From: JAIYDJ01 sp031400505
Lineage (GTDB): Bacteria; Pseudomonadota; Alphaproteobacteria; Rhodobacterales; Rhodobacteraceae
Direction: 5' to 3'
Assembly: GCA_031400505.1 (NCBI GenBank)
Contig: JANNPZ010000078.1
Coordinates: 75,364 to 139,363, forward strand
DNA length: 64,000 bases
In this document: piece by piece, positions 8,771 through 16,768 of the stretch
Layout of the letters: every line of letters begins with the position of its first letter
Position numbering within the stretch: position 1 is the first letter of the stretch
Notes under the pieces: model-generated
What the model saw: only the letters and a program-made list of their open reading frames with translations
Told to the model about the DNA's origin: nothing
Database searches by the model: none
Position numbers and translations under genes: made by a program

Positions 8771-8796
8771 CGCGCGCAGGTTTTTTTCTGCGCGCG
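8771..8796 (-). terminator. Hairpin downstream of ileS
   Basis: CGCGCGCAG and CTGCGCGCG arms enclose a loop of one G and seven T, just past the ileS stop codon at 8803. It is a strong stem with the homopolymer in the loop rather than after it. Probably a terminator or mRNA 3' protector. Confidence 0.55.
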
Positions 8797-8802
8797 CATG
8801 CC

Positions 8803-11724
8803 TCACCCCAACACCGCGTCGCACCGCGCACATGTATGCGCATGCTTGTGGCTGCCCACATCCGGCAGGATCTTCCAGCAGCGCTGACATTTTTCGCCCT
8901 CTGCCATCTCGAACACGACGCCGACCCCGGCCACGTCCGGCAAGCGAAACGCCTCTGCCGGCACCGGGTCCTGCGTCACCAAAATCCCCGACGTGATGCA
9001 CAGATCGGCAAATTCTGCCCCCCGCACCGCCATCAGCATCGCAGCGTCCTCGACATGCACGACCGGGGCCGCTTCCAGGCTCGCCCCGATCACCTTGGCC
9101 GTCCGCTGTACCTCCAGCGCTGCCGTCACCACGCGCCGCACCTGCCGAAGCTGCGCCCATTTCGCAGCCAGCGCATCGTCACGCCACCCTGCGGGCGTCT
9201 GCGGCATGTCCATCAGATGCACCGACGACTCCTCACCCGGGAAACGGCACAACCAGACTTCCTCCATGGTGAACACAAGAACCGGGGCAAGCCAGGTGAC
9301 CAGCCGGTGGAACAACAGATCAAGCACGGTGCGCGCCGCCCGCCGGGTCAGACTGCCCGGCGCATCGCAGTAAAGCGCGTCCTTGCGGATATCGAAATAG
9401 ACCGCCGACAGGTCGGTCGTGGCAAAGGTGAACAGCTTTTGAAAAACGCCCTGAAATTCAAAGGCCGAATAGCCGCTGCGCACCTCGCCGTCCAGTTCTG
9501 CCAACCGGTGCAGCACCCACCGCTCCAACTCCGGCATGTCCGCCGCATCCACCCGCTCGGCATCGGTGAACCCGGCAAGGTTGCCCAACATGAAGCGCAG
9601 CGTGTTGCGCAGGCGGCGATAGCTGTCTGCGGTGCCTTTCAGGATTTCACGGCCGATCCGCTGATCAGCGGTGAAGTCGGTCTGCGCCACCCAAAGCCGC
9701 AGAATATCCGCGCCGTATTCGTCGATGATCTCTTGCGGGGCAATGGTATTGCCGATCGATTTGGACATCTTCATGCCCTTTTCGTCCAGCGTAAAGCCAT
9801 GCGTGGCAACCGCGCGATAGGGCGCACGCCCGATCGTACCGCAGGCCTGCAACATCGAGGAATGGAACCATCCGCGATGTTGATCGGTTCCCTCCAGATA
9901 GAGGTCCGCGATCCCGTCCGGGCTGCCGTCAGCCCGGTCACGCAGCACGAATGCATGGGTTGATCCGCTGTCAAACCACACATCCAGCACGTCGAACACT
10001 TGCGTATACGCTCGCGGATCGTGCAACCCGCCCAAGACCCGTTCCTTGAAATCCGCCGCATACCAGATGTCCGCGCCGTGACCTTCGAATTCATCCCTGA
10101 TGCGGGCGTTCACGGCGACATCACGCAAAAGGAAATCAGGATCCGTGGGTTGCGCGCCGGTCTTGACAAAACACGTTAAGGGCACGCCCCAGGCCCGCTG
10201 CCGCGAAAGCACCCAATCAGGCCGCGCCGCGATCATCGAATACAATCGGTTGCGCCCCATGGCCGGCGTCCACTCTACCAATGTATCGATGCTGGTCAGC
10301 GCCCGTTCCCGGATCGTCGCGCCATGCGCATCCATCCCGTCGCCAAGCGGCTTGTCGATGGCGACAAACCACTGCGGCGTGTTGCGATAGATCAAGGGGG
10401 CTTTCGAACGCCATGAATGCGGATAGGAATGCTTCAGCTTGCCCTTGGCAAAAAGCGCCCCGGTATAGGCCAACTGCTTGATGACCGACACGTTCGCCGG
10501 TCCCTCTTTCCCCTCAGGCGTCAAGATCGCCTGCCCCCCGAACAGCGGCAGCGATGCCCGGTAAGACCCGTCCGGCTCGACGTTATAGGTCATCGGCAGC
10601 TTGAACTTCACGCCCATCTGATAGTCGTCATCGCCATGCGACGGTGCCGTATGCACAAACCCCGTGCCCGCATCATCCGTCACATGCTCGCCCGGCAGCA
10701 TCGGCACGTCATAGTCCCACTCTGCCTCGCCGCCCTCGATCCCGCGGAACGGATGCGCACAAACCAGCCCTGCCAGATCTTCGGCGCTCACATCACAAAG
10801 CCGCCGCACCATCTCGGGCCCCGCAAGCTTCGCCTTGGCAAACACCTCCTCGGCCAGCTTGTCCGCCACCAGAACCCGCTCGCCGATGGTCACCGGCGCA
10901 TCTGCAGCGCGCCAGATAACCTCGTACAATCCATAGGAAATCCCCGGTCCGAAACTGATCGCCCGGTTCTGCGGGATGGTCCACGGCGTCGTGGTCCAGA
11001 TCAGCACACAGGCTTTCATCTTGGCAAAAATATCCCCGCCGGAGGCTCCACCGTAAACCACCGGAAACCGCACCCAGACCATATGGCTGGTCACGTCGTG
11101 ATACTCGACCTCGGCCTCGGCCAGCGCGGTCTTTTCCACCGGCGACCACATCACCGGCTTTGATCCCTGATACAGCGACCCGTTCATCACGAACTTCATG
11201 AACTCGTCGGCAATGACCGCCTCGGCGTGATAGGCCATGGTCAGATACGGATCGGCCCAGTTGCCCGACACCCCCAACCGCTTGAATTCAGCCCGCTGCA
11301 CATCGACCCAGCCTTCGGCGAACCGCCGACACTCGGCGCGGAAATCGACTATGTCCACCGCGTCCTTGTCCAGCCCGCGGGCCCGGTACTGCTCTTCGAT
11401 CTTCCACTCGATCGGCAAGCCGTGACAATCCCAGCCGGGCACGAACCGCGCGTCATGGCCCATCATCTGCTGCGAGCGGACCACCATGTCCTTCAGCGTC
11501 TTGTTCAGCGCGTGCCCGATATGCAGATGCCCGTTGGCGTAGGGCGGCCCGTCGTGGAACACGAACGGCACCCGGCCGGTCTTCTCTCGCAACCGGTCAT
11601 AGATCCCGATCCGCTCCCACCGTGCCAGCCACTCAGGCTCGCGGGCGGGCAGGCCGGCGCGCATCGGAAATTCGGTTTCGGGCAGAAAAACACTGTCGCG
11701 GTAGTCAAGCGTTTCGGCAGACAT
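8803..11724 (-). CDS. ileS: Isoleucyl-tRNA synthetase
   Basis: Class I aminoacyl-tRNA synthetase of 973 residues charging tRNA-Ile. The ATP-binding HIGH motif is at residues 68-71 (NGHLHIGHAL). KMSKS occurs near residue 650 (KGMKMSKSIGN). The editing domain lies in the middle, and a C-terminal zinc finger has CxxC pairs (EKCQRCW and CARCDAVLG). ATG 11724 is chosen over upstream in-frame codons from family N-terminal length. Unusual feature: residues 227-236 (ASGGDIFAKM) are encoded exactly by one copy of a 30-bp repeat otherwise found between genes, extending a loop before the conserved IWTTTPWT motif. The frame is kept, so the enzyme should be functional. Confidence 0.97.
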   Translation of the reverse strand: MSAETLDYRDSVFLPETEFPMRAGLPAREPEWLARWERIGIYDRLREKTGRVPFVFHDGPPYANGHLHIGHALNKTLKDMVVRSQQMMGHDARFVPGWDCHGLPIEWKIEEQYRARGLDKDAVDIVDFRAECRRFAEGWVDVQRAEFKRLGVSGNWADPYLTMAYHAEAVIADEFMKFVMNGSLYQGSKPVMWSPVEKTALAEAEVEYHDVTSHMVWVRFPVVYGGASGGDIFAKMKACVLIWTTTPWTIPQNRAISFGPGISYGLYEVIWRAADAPVTIGERVLVADKLAEEVFAKAKLAGPEMVRRLCDVSAEDLAGLVCAHPFRGIEGGEAEWDYDVPMLPGEHVTDDAGTGFVHTAPSHGDDDYQMGVKFKLPMTYNVEPDGSYRASLPLFGGQAILTPEGKEGPANVSVIKQLAYTGALFAKGKLKHSYPHSWRSKAPLIYRNTPQWFVAIDKPLGDGMDAHGATIRERALTSIDTLVEWTPAMGRNRLYSMIAARPDWVLSRQRAWGVPLTCFVKTGAQPTDPDFLLRDVAVNARIRDEFEGHGADIWYAADFKERVLGGLHDPRAYTQVFDVLDVWFDSGSTHAFVLRDRADGSPDGIADLYLEGTDQHRGWFHSSMLQACGTIGRAPYRAVATHGFTLDEKGMKMSKSIGNTIAPQEIIDEYGADILRLWVAQTDFTADQRIGREILKGTADSYRRLRNTLRFMLGNLAGFTDAERVDAADMPELERWVLHRLAELDGEVRSGYSAFEFQGVFQKLFTFATTDLSAVYFDIRKDALYCDAPGSLTRRAARTVLDLLFHRLVTWLAPVLVFTMEEVWLCRFPGEESSVHLMDMPQTPAGWRDDALAAKWAQLRQVRRVVTAALEVQRTAKVIGASLEAAPVVHVEDAAMLMAVRGAEFADLCITSGILVTQDPVPAEAFRLPDVAGVGVVFEMAEGEKCQRCWKILPDVGSHKHAHTCARCDAVLG
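11017..11046 (+). repeat. Dispersed 30-bp repeat inside ileS, copy 2
   Basis: CATCTTGGCAA followed by AAATATCCCCGCCGGAGGC lies within the ileS frame. Read on the coding strand, it is exactly ten codons (ileS residues 227-236). It nearly matches the intergenic copies at 7189 and 16072. Confidence 0.9.
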
Positions 11725-11943
11725 CTGGGGTATCCTTTGAAATGGGAAGGGTGCGCAGCGCGCAGCGGGCAAACAGCGGCTCCCGGCGCGGGATTTCAGC
11801 GCGCCGGGCCGGTAATTCGCCGTATGATCATCAGATGCCCAAACATGGCCGCGTTATAAGCCGGCCTCGGCGCGGCGTCCAGCGGTCCACGGGTTTACAG
11901 ACCCGCGCGCCGCACTAAACTCGGAGAAGGACAGGAGTGACCG

Positions 11944-12321
11944 ATGAAAGAACCATCCGTAAACGTGCTGGGCACCGCCCTCGAAACCTGCAGCACCGCA
12001 CCGCTAACCGGATTTTTCCGTAACGGCTGCTGCGACACCGGCCCGATGGATCGCGGGTTGCACACCGTCTGCGCCGTCATGACGGCCGAATTCCTTGCGC
12101 TGTCGAAATACCTCGGCAACGACCTGTCCACCCCGCGCCTTGAGTTCGGTTTTGCCGGCCTGAACCCCGGCGACCGCTGGTGCCTGTGCGCCACCCGGTT
12201 CCTGCAGGCCCATGACGAAGGGGCGGCGCCGCGCGTCAACCTTGCCGCCACCCATGCGAGGACTCTGGATATCGTCCCGCTCGCAGTGCTGCAAAGCTAC
12301 GTTGTGGACGTCGCCCCATAA
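11944..12321 (+). CDS. DUF2237 family protein
   Basis: Small soluble protein of 125 residues matching the DUF2237 family from end to end. Conserved cysteines and motifs include PLTGFFRNGCC, GNDLSTP, GDRWCLCATR and a closing ATH-x-LDIVPL block. Starts at ATG 11944 after AGGAG. Function of the family is unknown; the many conserved cysteines suggest metal binding or redox activity, which is inference. It stands alone between divergent ileS and the convergent acidic-tail gene cluster. Confidence 0.88.
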   Translation: MKEPSVNVLGTALETCSTAPLTGFFRNGCCDTGPMDRGLHTVCAVMTAEFLALSKYLGNDLSTPRLEFGFAGLNPGDRWCLCATRFLQAHDEGAAPRVNLAATHARTLDIVPLAVLQSYVVDVAP

Positions 12322-12334
12322 GAGTGCGGGAAAC

Positions 12335-12357
12335 GGGGCGGCATCATTGGCCGCCCC
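12335..12357. terminator. Hairpin between convergent DUF2237 and acidic-protein genes
   Basis: GGGGCGGC / GCCGCCCC arms with a 7-nt loop lie 13 bp past the DUF2237 stop and 22 bp past the end of the opposing gene. No strong T run on either side, so termination strength is uncertain. Confidence 0.55.
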
Positions 12358-12379
12358 GCACCCCGAGATCACCCGAAGA

Positions 12380-12724
12380 TCAGTCGTCGCTGCCTTCGCC
12401 CTCGCCTTCGCCGCCACCTTCGCCGCCACCTTCGCCACCGTCATCGTCCTGGTCGTCATTCTGGTCGTCGTGTTCGTCCTGATCATCCTCCTGGTCGTCG
12501 TCCCGGTCGTCGTCTGCATTCAGGCCGCGCGGGAGCAGCGGGGCAGCCTGCGCCAGCAAGATCGCGCCCGCATCGGTCACCGCAGGGGCGGCCTCGGGCA
12601 GGGTCCCGAACAGACCAAACATCGGCACAAATTCACCGCCCAGCGGCGCATCGGTCTGCACTGCTGCATACCCGATCCCGGCAAGAGTCATGACCAGCGC
12701 AGTCGTCGTTGCAAAGAGTTTCAT
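12380..12724 (-). CDS. Small secreted protein with Asp/Glu/Gly-rich acidic tail
   Basis: Protein of 114 residues from ATG 12724. A signal peptide (MKLFATTTALVMTLAGIGYA) is followed by a short middle region and a tail of about 45 residues made almost only of D, E, Q, G and N (NADDDRDDDQEDDQDEHDD, then GGGEGGGEGEGEG). I recognise no family. It is the last gene of a same-strand set with a membrane LuxR-type regulator and two more secreted proteins with similar low-complexity charged tails. Such a tail could bind calcium, other cations or a basic surface; that is speculation. Confidence 0.72.
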   Translation of the reverse strand: MKLFATTTALVMTLAGIGYAAVQTDAPLGGEFVPMFGLFGTLPEAAPAVTDAGAILLAQAAPLLPRGLNADDDRDDDQEDDQDEHDDQNDDQDDDGGEGGGEGGGEGEGEGSDD

Positions 12725-12898
12725 CTTCGTCTCCTCGGTTTCGCCGGCCCTCGGGCCGTGCTGTTGCACAGGTTGGCAAGGCACCCGCCCCGCCCTCCAG
12801 CCGCCCCGTCGTCTGCCTGGACATGTCTCGGGGCGATCATGCACAAACAACGCCATTGGGCGCCGCCTATTCCCGCCATGTCGGATTTCTTCGCGGCC

Positions 12899-13417
12899 CT
12901 AGGCCGCCGATTGCGGCAGCTTGGGCCGCAGCGCGCCATCATCGCGCATCAGATCGTCGATGAACAGCGACAGCAATTGCGACCGCCCCGTAACCCCCGC
13001 CTTGCGATAGATCGCATTGGTTTGCGCTTTGACCGTGCCCTCCGACGTCGCGCGCAGGCTGGCAATCTCGGCGGTAGACATCCCCTTGATCGCAAACAGC
13101 GCCACGTCGCGTTCCGCCGGGGTCAGCGCCCATTCGCCAAACCGCTCTTCCAAGAGCCCCATGAACGCCCCCGATGCGCGTCGCAGCCGATCTTCGGCGT
13201 CGTTGCGCTCGCGCAAGGTCTGGCGAAACAGGACGACACCCAAGGTCAGGCCGATCAGCAGCCCGATCACGGCGCCGATTTCCATCAGCTCGCGGGTTTC
13301 CCAAGACAGCGGGCCGGGCAATATCGACATCGTGGCCGACAGGATATCCGCCACAAAGAACAGGGTGCACAGCACTTGCAGCACCAGCAAAACCAACAGC
13401 GCAATGCGACGGCGCAT
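12899..13417 (-). CDS. Membrane-anchored LuxR-type helix-turn-helix regulator
   Basis: About 172 residues with two N-terminal membrane segments (IALLVLLVLQVLC and IGAVIGLLIGLTLGVVLF), a coiled stretch RQTLRERNDAEDRLRRA, and a C-terminal GerE/LuxR helix-turn-helix (LTPAERDVALFAIKGMS through the recognition helix TSEGTVKAQTNAIYRKAGV). There is no receiver or ligand domain, so it would signal through the membrane segments. ATG 13417 chosen; GTG 13459 would add 14 residues and neither has a clear ribosome site. It lies among three genes for small secreted acidic-tail proteins, which it may regulate. Confidence 0.82.
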   Translation of the reverse strand: MRRRIALLVLLVLQVLCTLFFVADILSATMSILPGPLSWETRELMEIGAVIGLLIGLTLGVVLFRQTLRERNDAEDRLRRASGAFMGLLEERFGEWALTPAERDVALFAIKGMSTAEIASLRATSEGTVKAQTNAIYRKAGVTGRSQLLSLFIDDLMRDDGALRPKLPQSAA

Positions 13418-13485
13418 CTTACGCAACGGCGTGCCAGCGGCAGCTTTGAGGCGTCGCACCGATTGTTGCCGCGCGGTTCTTCATG

Positions 13486-13914
13486 TCAATTGTCTGTGCT
13501 GTCATCTCTGGCATCCTGGCGGTCGTCCCTGGCATCCTGCCGGTCATCCTGTGCATCCTCGCGTGCATCGACATTGGTTTCGACCCTGTCCTGGACCCTG
13601 TCCCGGACGGCGTCAGTGACGGCCTCTTTCACGGAAAGAGTGATGTCCGCAGCGGTCATCTGACCATTTTCGTCCAGCCACAAATCGCGCAGAATCTCAC
13701 CGGTATTGGGGTTCAGGATGATTTCCCGGGACGTGCCGTTGCGGGTACCCGTCACCCGGACCCTGCCCAACCAGGTTCCATCGATCGTCACCGAGACAAA
13801 GCCAAGCCGCGTCATCTGCAACGCAATGTCTTCAGCCAAACTCTGGGCAGAGGCCGGTTGTGCGGCCAGAAACCCTGCCAACAGCAGGGAAAGCAACTTT
13901 GGATGTCTCAGCAT
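13486..13914 (-). CDS. Secreted PepSY-like protein with Asp/Arg-rich tail
   Basis: Protein of 142 residues from ATG 13914 with a signal peptide ending near AAQPASAQ. The middle resembles a PepSY-type fold (RLGFVSVTIDGTWLGRVRV, then a hairpin ending NPNTGEILRDLW). The C-terminal 30 residues repeat the word DARDDRQ (DAREDAQDDRQDARDDRQDAR). It is the middle of three paralogue-like secreted genes on this strand, about 100 bp after the Asp/Arg protein at 14014 and 26-68 bp before the LuxR-type regulator. Function unknown; PepSY assignment is by pattern only. Confidence 0.75.
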   Translation of the reverse strand: MLRHPKLLSLLLAGFLAAQPASAQSLAEDIALQMTRLGFVSVTIDGTWLGRVRVTGTRNGTSREIILNPNTGEILRDLWLDENGQMTAADITLSVKEAVTDAVRDRVQDRVETNVDAREDAQDDRQDARDDRQDARDDSTDN

Positions 13915-14013
13915 GGCGCAGTGTCCATTGATTTCTGCCATCTTGATCCAGAAAGGTGCGGCCCGGCAAGCCCGGACCGCCCAAGTGTCTTGAGTTCACA
14001 AAGCGATCACGCC

Positions 14014-14460
14014 TTAATCGTCGGACGACTCCGAGCTGTCGCTGTCCGCGCCGTCATCGCCGCTGTCATCCCCGCTGTCGTCCTGATCATCATCCTGATC
14101 GTCATCCTGATCGTCGTCCCGATCATCCTGACGATCGTCGCGGCGGTCCTCACGGCGGTCCTCACGGCGGTCTTCGCGGCGGTCTTGACGACGGTCGTCC
14201 AACAGATCGTCATCGCCCGGACCGATCGCCTCGATTTCACTTTTCACGACCTCGCCGGTGGACCTGTCATAGACGTTCTCCAGCTTCTGGCCGTCCTTGA
14301 CCGCTTCGATCTTGACCAGATTGGGCCCGCTCTTGACCTCGGTGACGGTATAGCCGTCCGCCTGCAGGCCCTCGACAAGGGTCCGCGTATCGACGGCGGC
14401 CTGCGCCACAACCGTGGAAAGCAGCACGATAGCCGTCGCGGTGGTCATCAGTTTCTTCAT
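14014..14460 (-). CDS. Secreted PepSY-domain protein with long charged Asp/Arg repeat tail
   Basis: Protein of 148 residues from ATG 14460 with a signal peptide (MKKLMTTATAIVLLSTVVAQA). Residues about 22-75 resemble a PepSY domain (LVEGLQADGYTVTEVKSGPN...YDRSTGEVVKSE). From about residue 80 the chain is low complexity: RRQDRREDRREDRREDRR, then DDDQ repeats, then an S/D-rich end. The tail is encoded by in-phase 12-bp DNA repeats, so its length can vary by slippage. First gene of the acidic-tail cluster. No characterised relative is known to me. Confidence 0.78.
   Translation of the reverse strand: MKKLMTTATAIVLLSTVVAQAAVDTRTLVEGLQADGYTVTEVKSGPNLVKIEAVKDGQKLENVYDRSTGEVVKSEIEAIGPGDDDLLDDRRQDRREDRREDRREDRRDDRQDDRDDDQDDDQDDDQDDSGDDSGDDGADSDSSESSDD
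14080..14190 (-). repeat. 12-bp tandem repeats encoding DDDQ and DRRE units
   Basis: Within the preceding gene. On the + strand the units read like CTGATCGTCATC and then CACGGCGGTCCT, each repeated three to four times with small changes. They are in phase with codons and produce the charged tail. Confidence 0.8.
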
Positions 14461-14676
14461 GTCCGTGTCTCCTGTGATGCCGAATGTCGGCGTTGGGTGC
14501 GACAGGGCAGCGGTGCCGCCCGTCGCCACCGGATGTCGGTGGCAAGACCAGAAGGCGACGTTTGGGACCATTCGTATACTGGCGCCGGGTTTAGGAAAGC
14601 GGTCCTACCTCGCCGGTTTGTGCCGCTAAACTCAGGTTTATGCCGGGGTTATGGACGCCCTCAGGGCCATCAATGC

Positions 14677-14700
14677 AAAAAAGGGGCCGAGGCCCCTTTT
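14677..14700 (-). terminator. Intrinsic terminator of trpB
   Basis: On the minus strand: AAAAGGGGCC, a 2-nt loop TC, GGCCCCTTTTTT. This is a strong stem followed by a T run, about 26 bp after the trpB stop. Confidence 0.9.
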
Positions 14701-14725
14701 CCGTGCCACCCACCGTCGCGGCAAA

Positions 14726-15958
14726 TCAGACTTTCATGTCCTGACCCAGATGTTTGGCCACCGTAAAGATGTCCTTGTCGCCGCGCCCGCACATGTTCAT
14801 CACGATGATATGGTCCGCCGGCAGACCCGGCGCGATCTTCATCACATGCGCCAACGCGTGTGCAGGCTCCAGTGCCGGGATGATTCCCTCCAGCTTGCAG
14901 CACAGCTGAAACGCCTCCAGCGCCTCGGCATCGGTGATCGAGACGTATTTCGCCCGGCCCGTGTCGTGCAGCCAGGCATGCTCCGGCCCGATACCCGGGT
15001 AATCCAGACCGGCAGAGATCGAGAATCCCTCAAGAATCTGCCCATCCAGGTCCTGCAAAAGGTAAGTTCTGTTACCATGCAACACCCCAGGACGCCCCCC
15101 GGTCAGGGACGCACAATGCTGCATCCGGTCGTCGACGCCCTTGCCGCCCGCCTCGACCCCGATGATGTTCACCGACGGGTCGTCAAGGAACGGATAAAAC
15201 AGCCCTATGGCGTTCGACCCACCGCCGATCGCGGCAATCAGCGTGTCGGGCAGCCGCCCTTCGCCCTCTTGCTCGGCCATCTGCCAGCGGACCTCTTTCC
15301 CGATGATCGACTGGAAATCGCGCACCATCGCCGGATAGGGATGCGGCCCCGCGACCGTGCCGATGCAATAGAACGTGTCGCGCACATTGGTCACCCAGTC
15401 GCGCAACGCATCGTTCATCGCGTCCTTCAGCGTGCCGCGACCGGAGGTGACCGGGATCACCTCGGCCCCCAACAGCTTCATCCGGAACACGTTGGGGGCC
15501 TGGCGTTCCACATCATGCGCGCCCATGTAGACCACGCATTGCAACCCGAACTTGGCACAGACCGTGGCGGTCGCCACCCCATGCTGCCCCGCGCCGGTTT
15601 CCGCGATGATGCGGGTCTTGCCCATCCGCCGCGCCAGAATGATCTGCCCCAGCACGTTGTTGATCTTGTGCGCGCCGGTGTGGTTCAACTCGTCGCGCTT
15701 CAGATAGATTTTCGCACCGCCCAAATGGCGGGTCAGGCGTTCGGAGAAGTAAAGTGGGCTCGGCCGGCCGACGTAATGCTTCCACAACCAGTCCATCTCG
15801 GCCCAGAATGCCGGATCGGTCTTGGCGAAATCATAGCGCGCCTCAAGATCGAGGATCAGCGGCATCAGAGTCTCACTGACAAACCGTCCGCCGAACAGAC
15901 CAAACCGACCCTGCTCGTCCGGCCCGGTCATGAAACTGTTTATTCCGTCTTCGGCCAT
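14726..15958 (-). CDS. trpB: Tryptophan synthase beta chain
   Basis: PLP enzyme of 410 residues that joins indole with serine to give tryptophan. The PLP lysine is K98 in LNHTGAHKINN. The glycine-rich phosphate loop GGGSNAIG and the ETGAGQHG motif are present. ATG 15958 is supported by GGGGGG upstream; ATG 15970 is an alternative. trpF lies 160 bp upstream on the same strand, separated by a large hairpin made from two opposed copies of the dispersed repeat. trpA is not in the window. A clear intrinsic terminator follows. Confidence 0.97.
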   Translation of the reverse strand: MAEDGINSFMTGPDEQGRFGLFGGRFVSETLMPLILDLEARYDFAKTDPAFWAEMDWLWKHYVGRPSPLYFSERLTRHLGGAKIYLKRDELNHTGAHKINNVLGQIILARRMGKTRIIAETGAGQHGVATATVCAKFGLQCVVYMGAHDVERQAPNVFRMKLLGAEVIPVTSGRGTLKDAMNDALRDWVTNVRDTFYCIGTVAGPHPYPAMVRDFQSIIGKEVRWQMAEQEGEGRLPDTLIAAIGGGSNAIGLFYPFLDDPSVNIIGVEAGGKGVDDRMQHCASLTGGRPGVLHGNRTYLLQDLDGQILEGFSISAGLDYPGIGPEHAWLHDTGRAKYVSITDAEALEAFQLCCKLEGIIPALEPAHALAHVMKIAPGLPADHIIVMNMCGRGDKDIFTVAKHLGQDMKV

Positions 15959-16022
15959 GATACCCCCCATTGTCACGCGTTGTTTACCGCAGCCCTCTGG
16001 CAATGAAAACTGCTGCGCATTT

Positions 16023-16101
16023 CATCTTGGCTCAAATATCCCCCGCGGAGCGTTCTACAGAGGCTTCGGGAGCCTCCGGCGGGGATATTTGAGCCAAGAT
16101 G
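16023..16101. repeat. Inverted pair of the dispersed repeat between trpF and trpB (copies 3 and 4)
   Basis: Copy 3 (16023-16050) and inverted copy 4 (16072-16101) are nearly exact reverse complements: CATCTTGGCTCAAATATCCC against GGGATATTTGAGCCAAGATG. They would fold in the trpF-trpB transcript into a stem of over 20 bp with a short inner arm. This may stabilise or attenuate the message. Confidence 0.85.
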
Positions 16102-16117
16102 AAATCCGAGTTGTGGT

Positions 16118-16768
16118 TCAATCTGTCAGCGCCCGTGCAGCCGCCATGAATTCGCCGATCAGAGAATAGTCCTTCACGCCCGGCGCGCTTTCCACCCCAG
16201 ACGACAGATCTACCTGTCGCGCACCGGTAAGACGCACCGCCTCGGCCAGATTCCCAGACGTCAACCCGCCCGCCAGCATCCAAGGTCGAAGCCATTTTCG
16301 CCCCCACAGCAGCCGCCAGTCAAACGCCAGCCCGTTCCCCCCCGGCAATGCCTCGGATTTCGGCGGTTTGGCATCGATCAGCAGTTGATCCGCCACAAGA
16401 GAGTAGTCCATCAGGGCGGCAAGATCGCCTTCATCCGCGATCCCAAGCGCCTTCATCACCGGAAGACCATAGCGGGTGCGGACCTCCATTACGCGTTCGG
16501 GAGTTTCGCGTCCATGAAGCTGCAACATGTCCAGCGGCATGGCGTCGACAATCGCATCAAGCGTCGCATCATCGGCATCCACCACCAACGCCACTTTGGC
16601 CAGACCCGGCGGCGCTGCAAGTGTGGCCAAGGCTGCCTGTGCGAGTGTCACATACCGGACGCTTTTTTCAACGAACACGAACCCGGCATAGCCCGCACCG
16701 GCTGCAGCCACGGCACGGACATCTGCCGCCGACCGCAGCCCGCAAATCTTGACGCGAATCTGTCCCAT
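16118..16768 (-). CDS. trpF: Phosphoribosylanthranilate isomerase
   Basis: TIM-barrel enzyme of 216 residues in tryptophan synthesis. Diagnostic motifs are VKICGLRS at the N-terminus (catalytic Cys in KICG), LQLHGRE, and the phosphate-binding end VDLSSGVESAPGVKD. Its ATG overlaps the stop of the upstream lapA gene (TAATG), which shows translational coupling. The order ihfB-lapA-trpF-trpB is a common Rhodobacterales arrangement. Confidence 0.96.
   Translation of the reverse strand: MGQIRVKICGLRSAADVRAVAAAGAGYAGFVFVEKSVRYVTLAQAALATLAAPPGLAKVALVVDADDATLDAIVDAMPLDMLQLHGRETPERVMEVRTRYGLPVMKALGIADEGDLAALMDYSLVADQLLIDAKPPKSEALPGGNGLAFDWRLLWGRKWLRPWMLAGGLTSGNLAEAVRLTGARQVDLSSGVESAPGVKDYSLIGEFMAAARALTD

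Noticed and set aside
14080..14190. Tandem repeats considered as a CRISPR or minisatellite locus
   Set aside because: Units are 12 bp, contiguous without spacers and in codon phase with a signal-peptide gene, so they are explained as coding repeats.
14461..14676. Trp attenuator or leader peptide
   Set aside because: This stretch is downstream of trpB on its strand and shows no Trp-codon run; the only clear element there is the trpB terminator.
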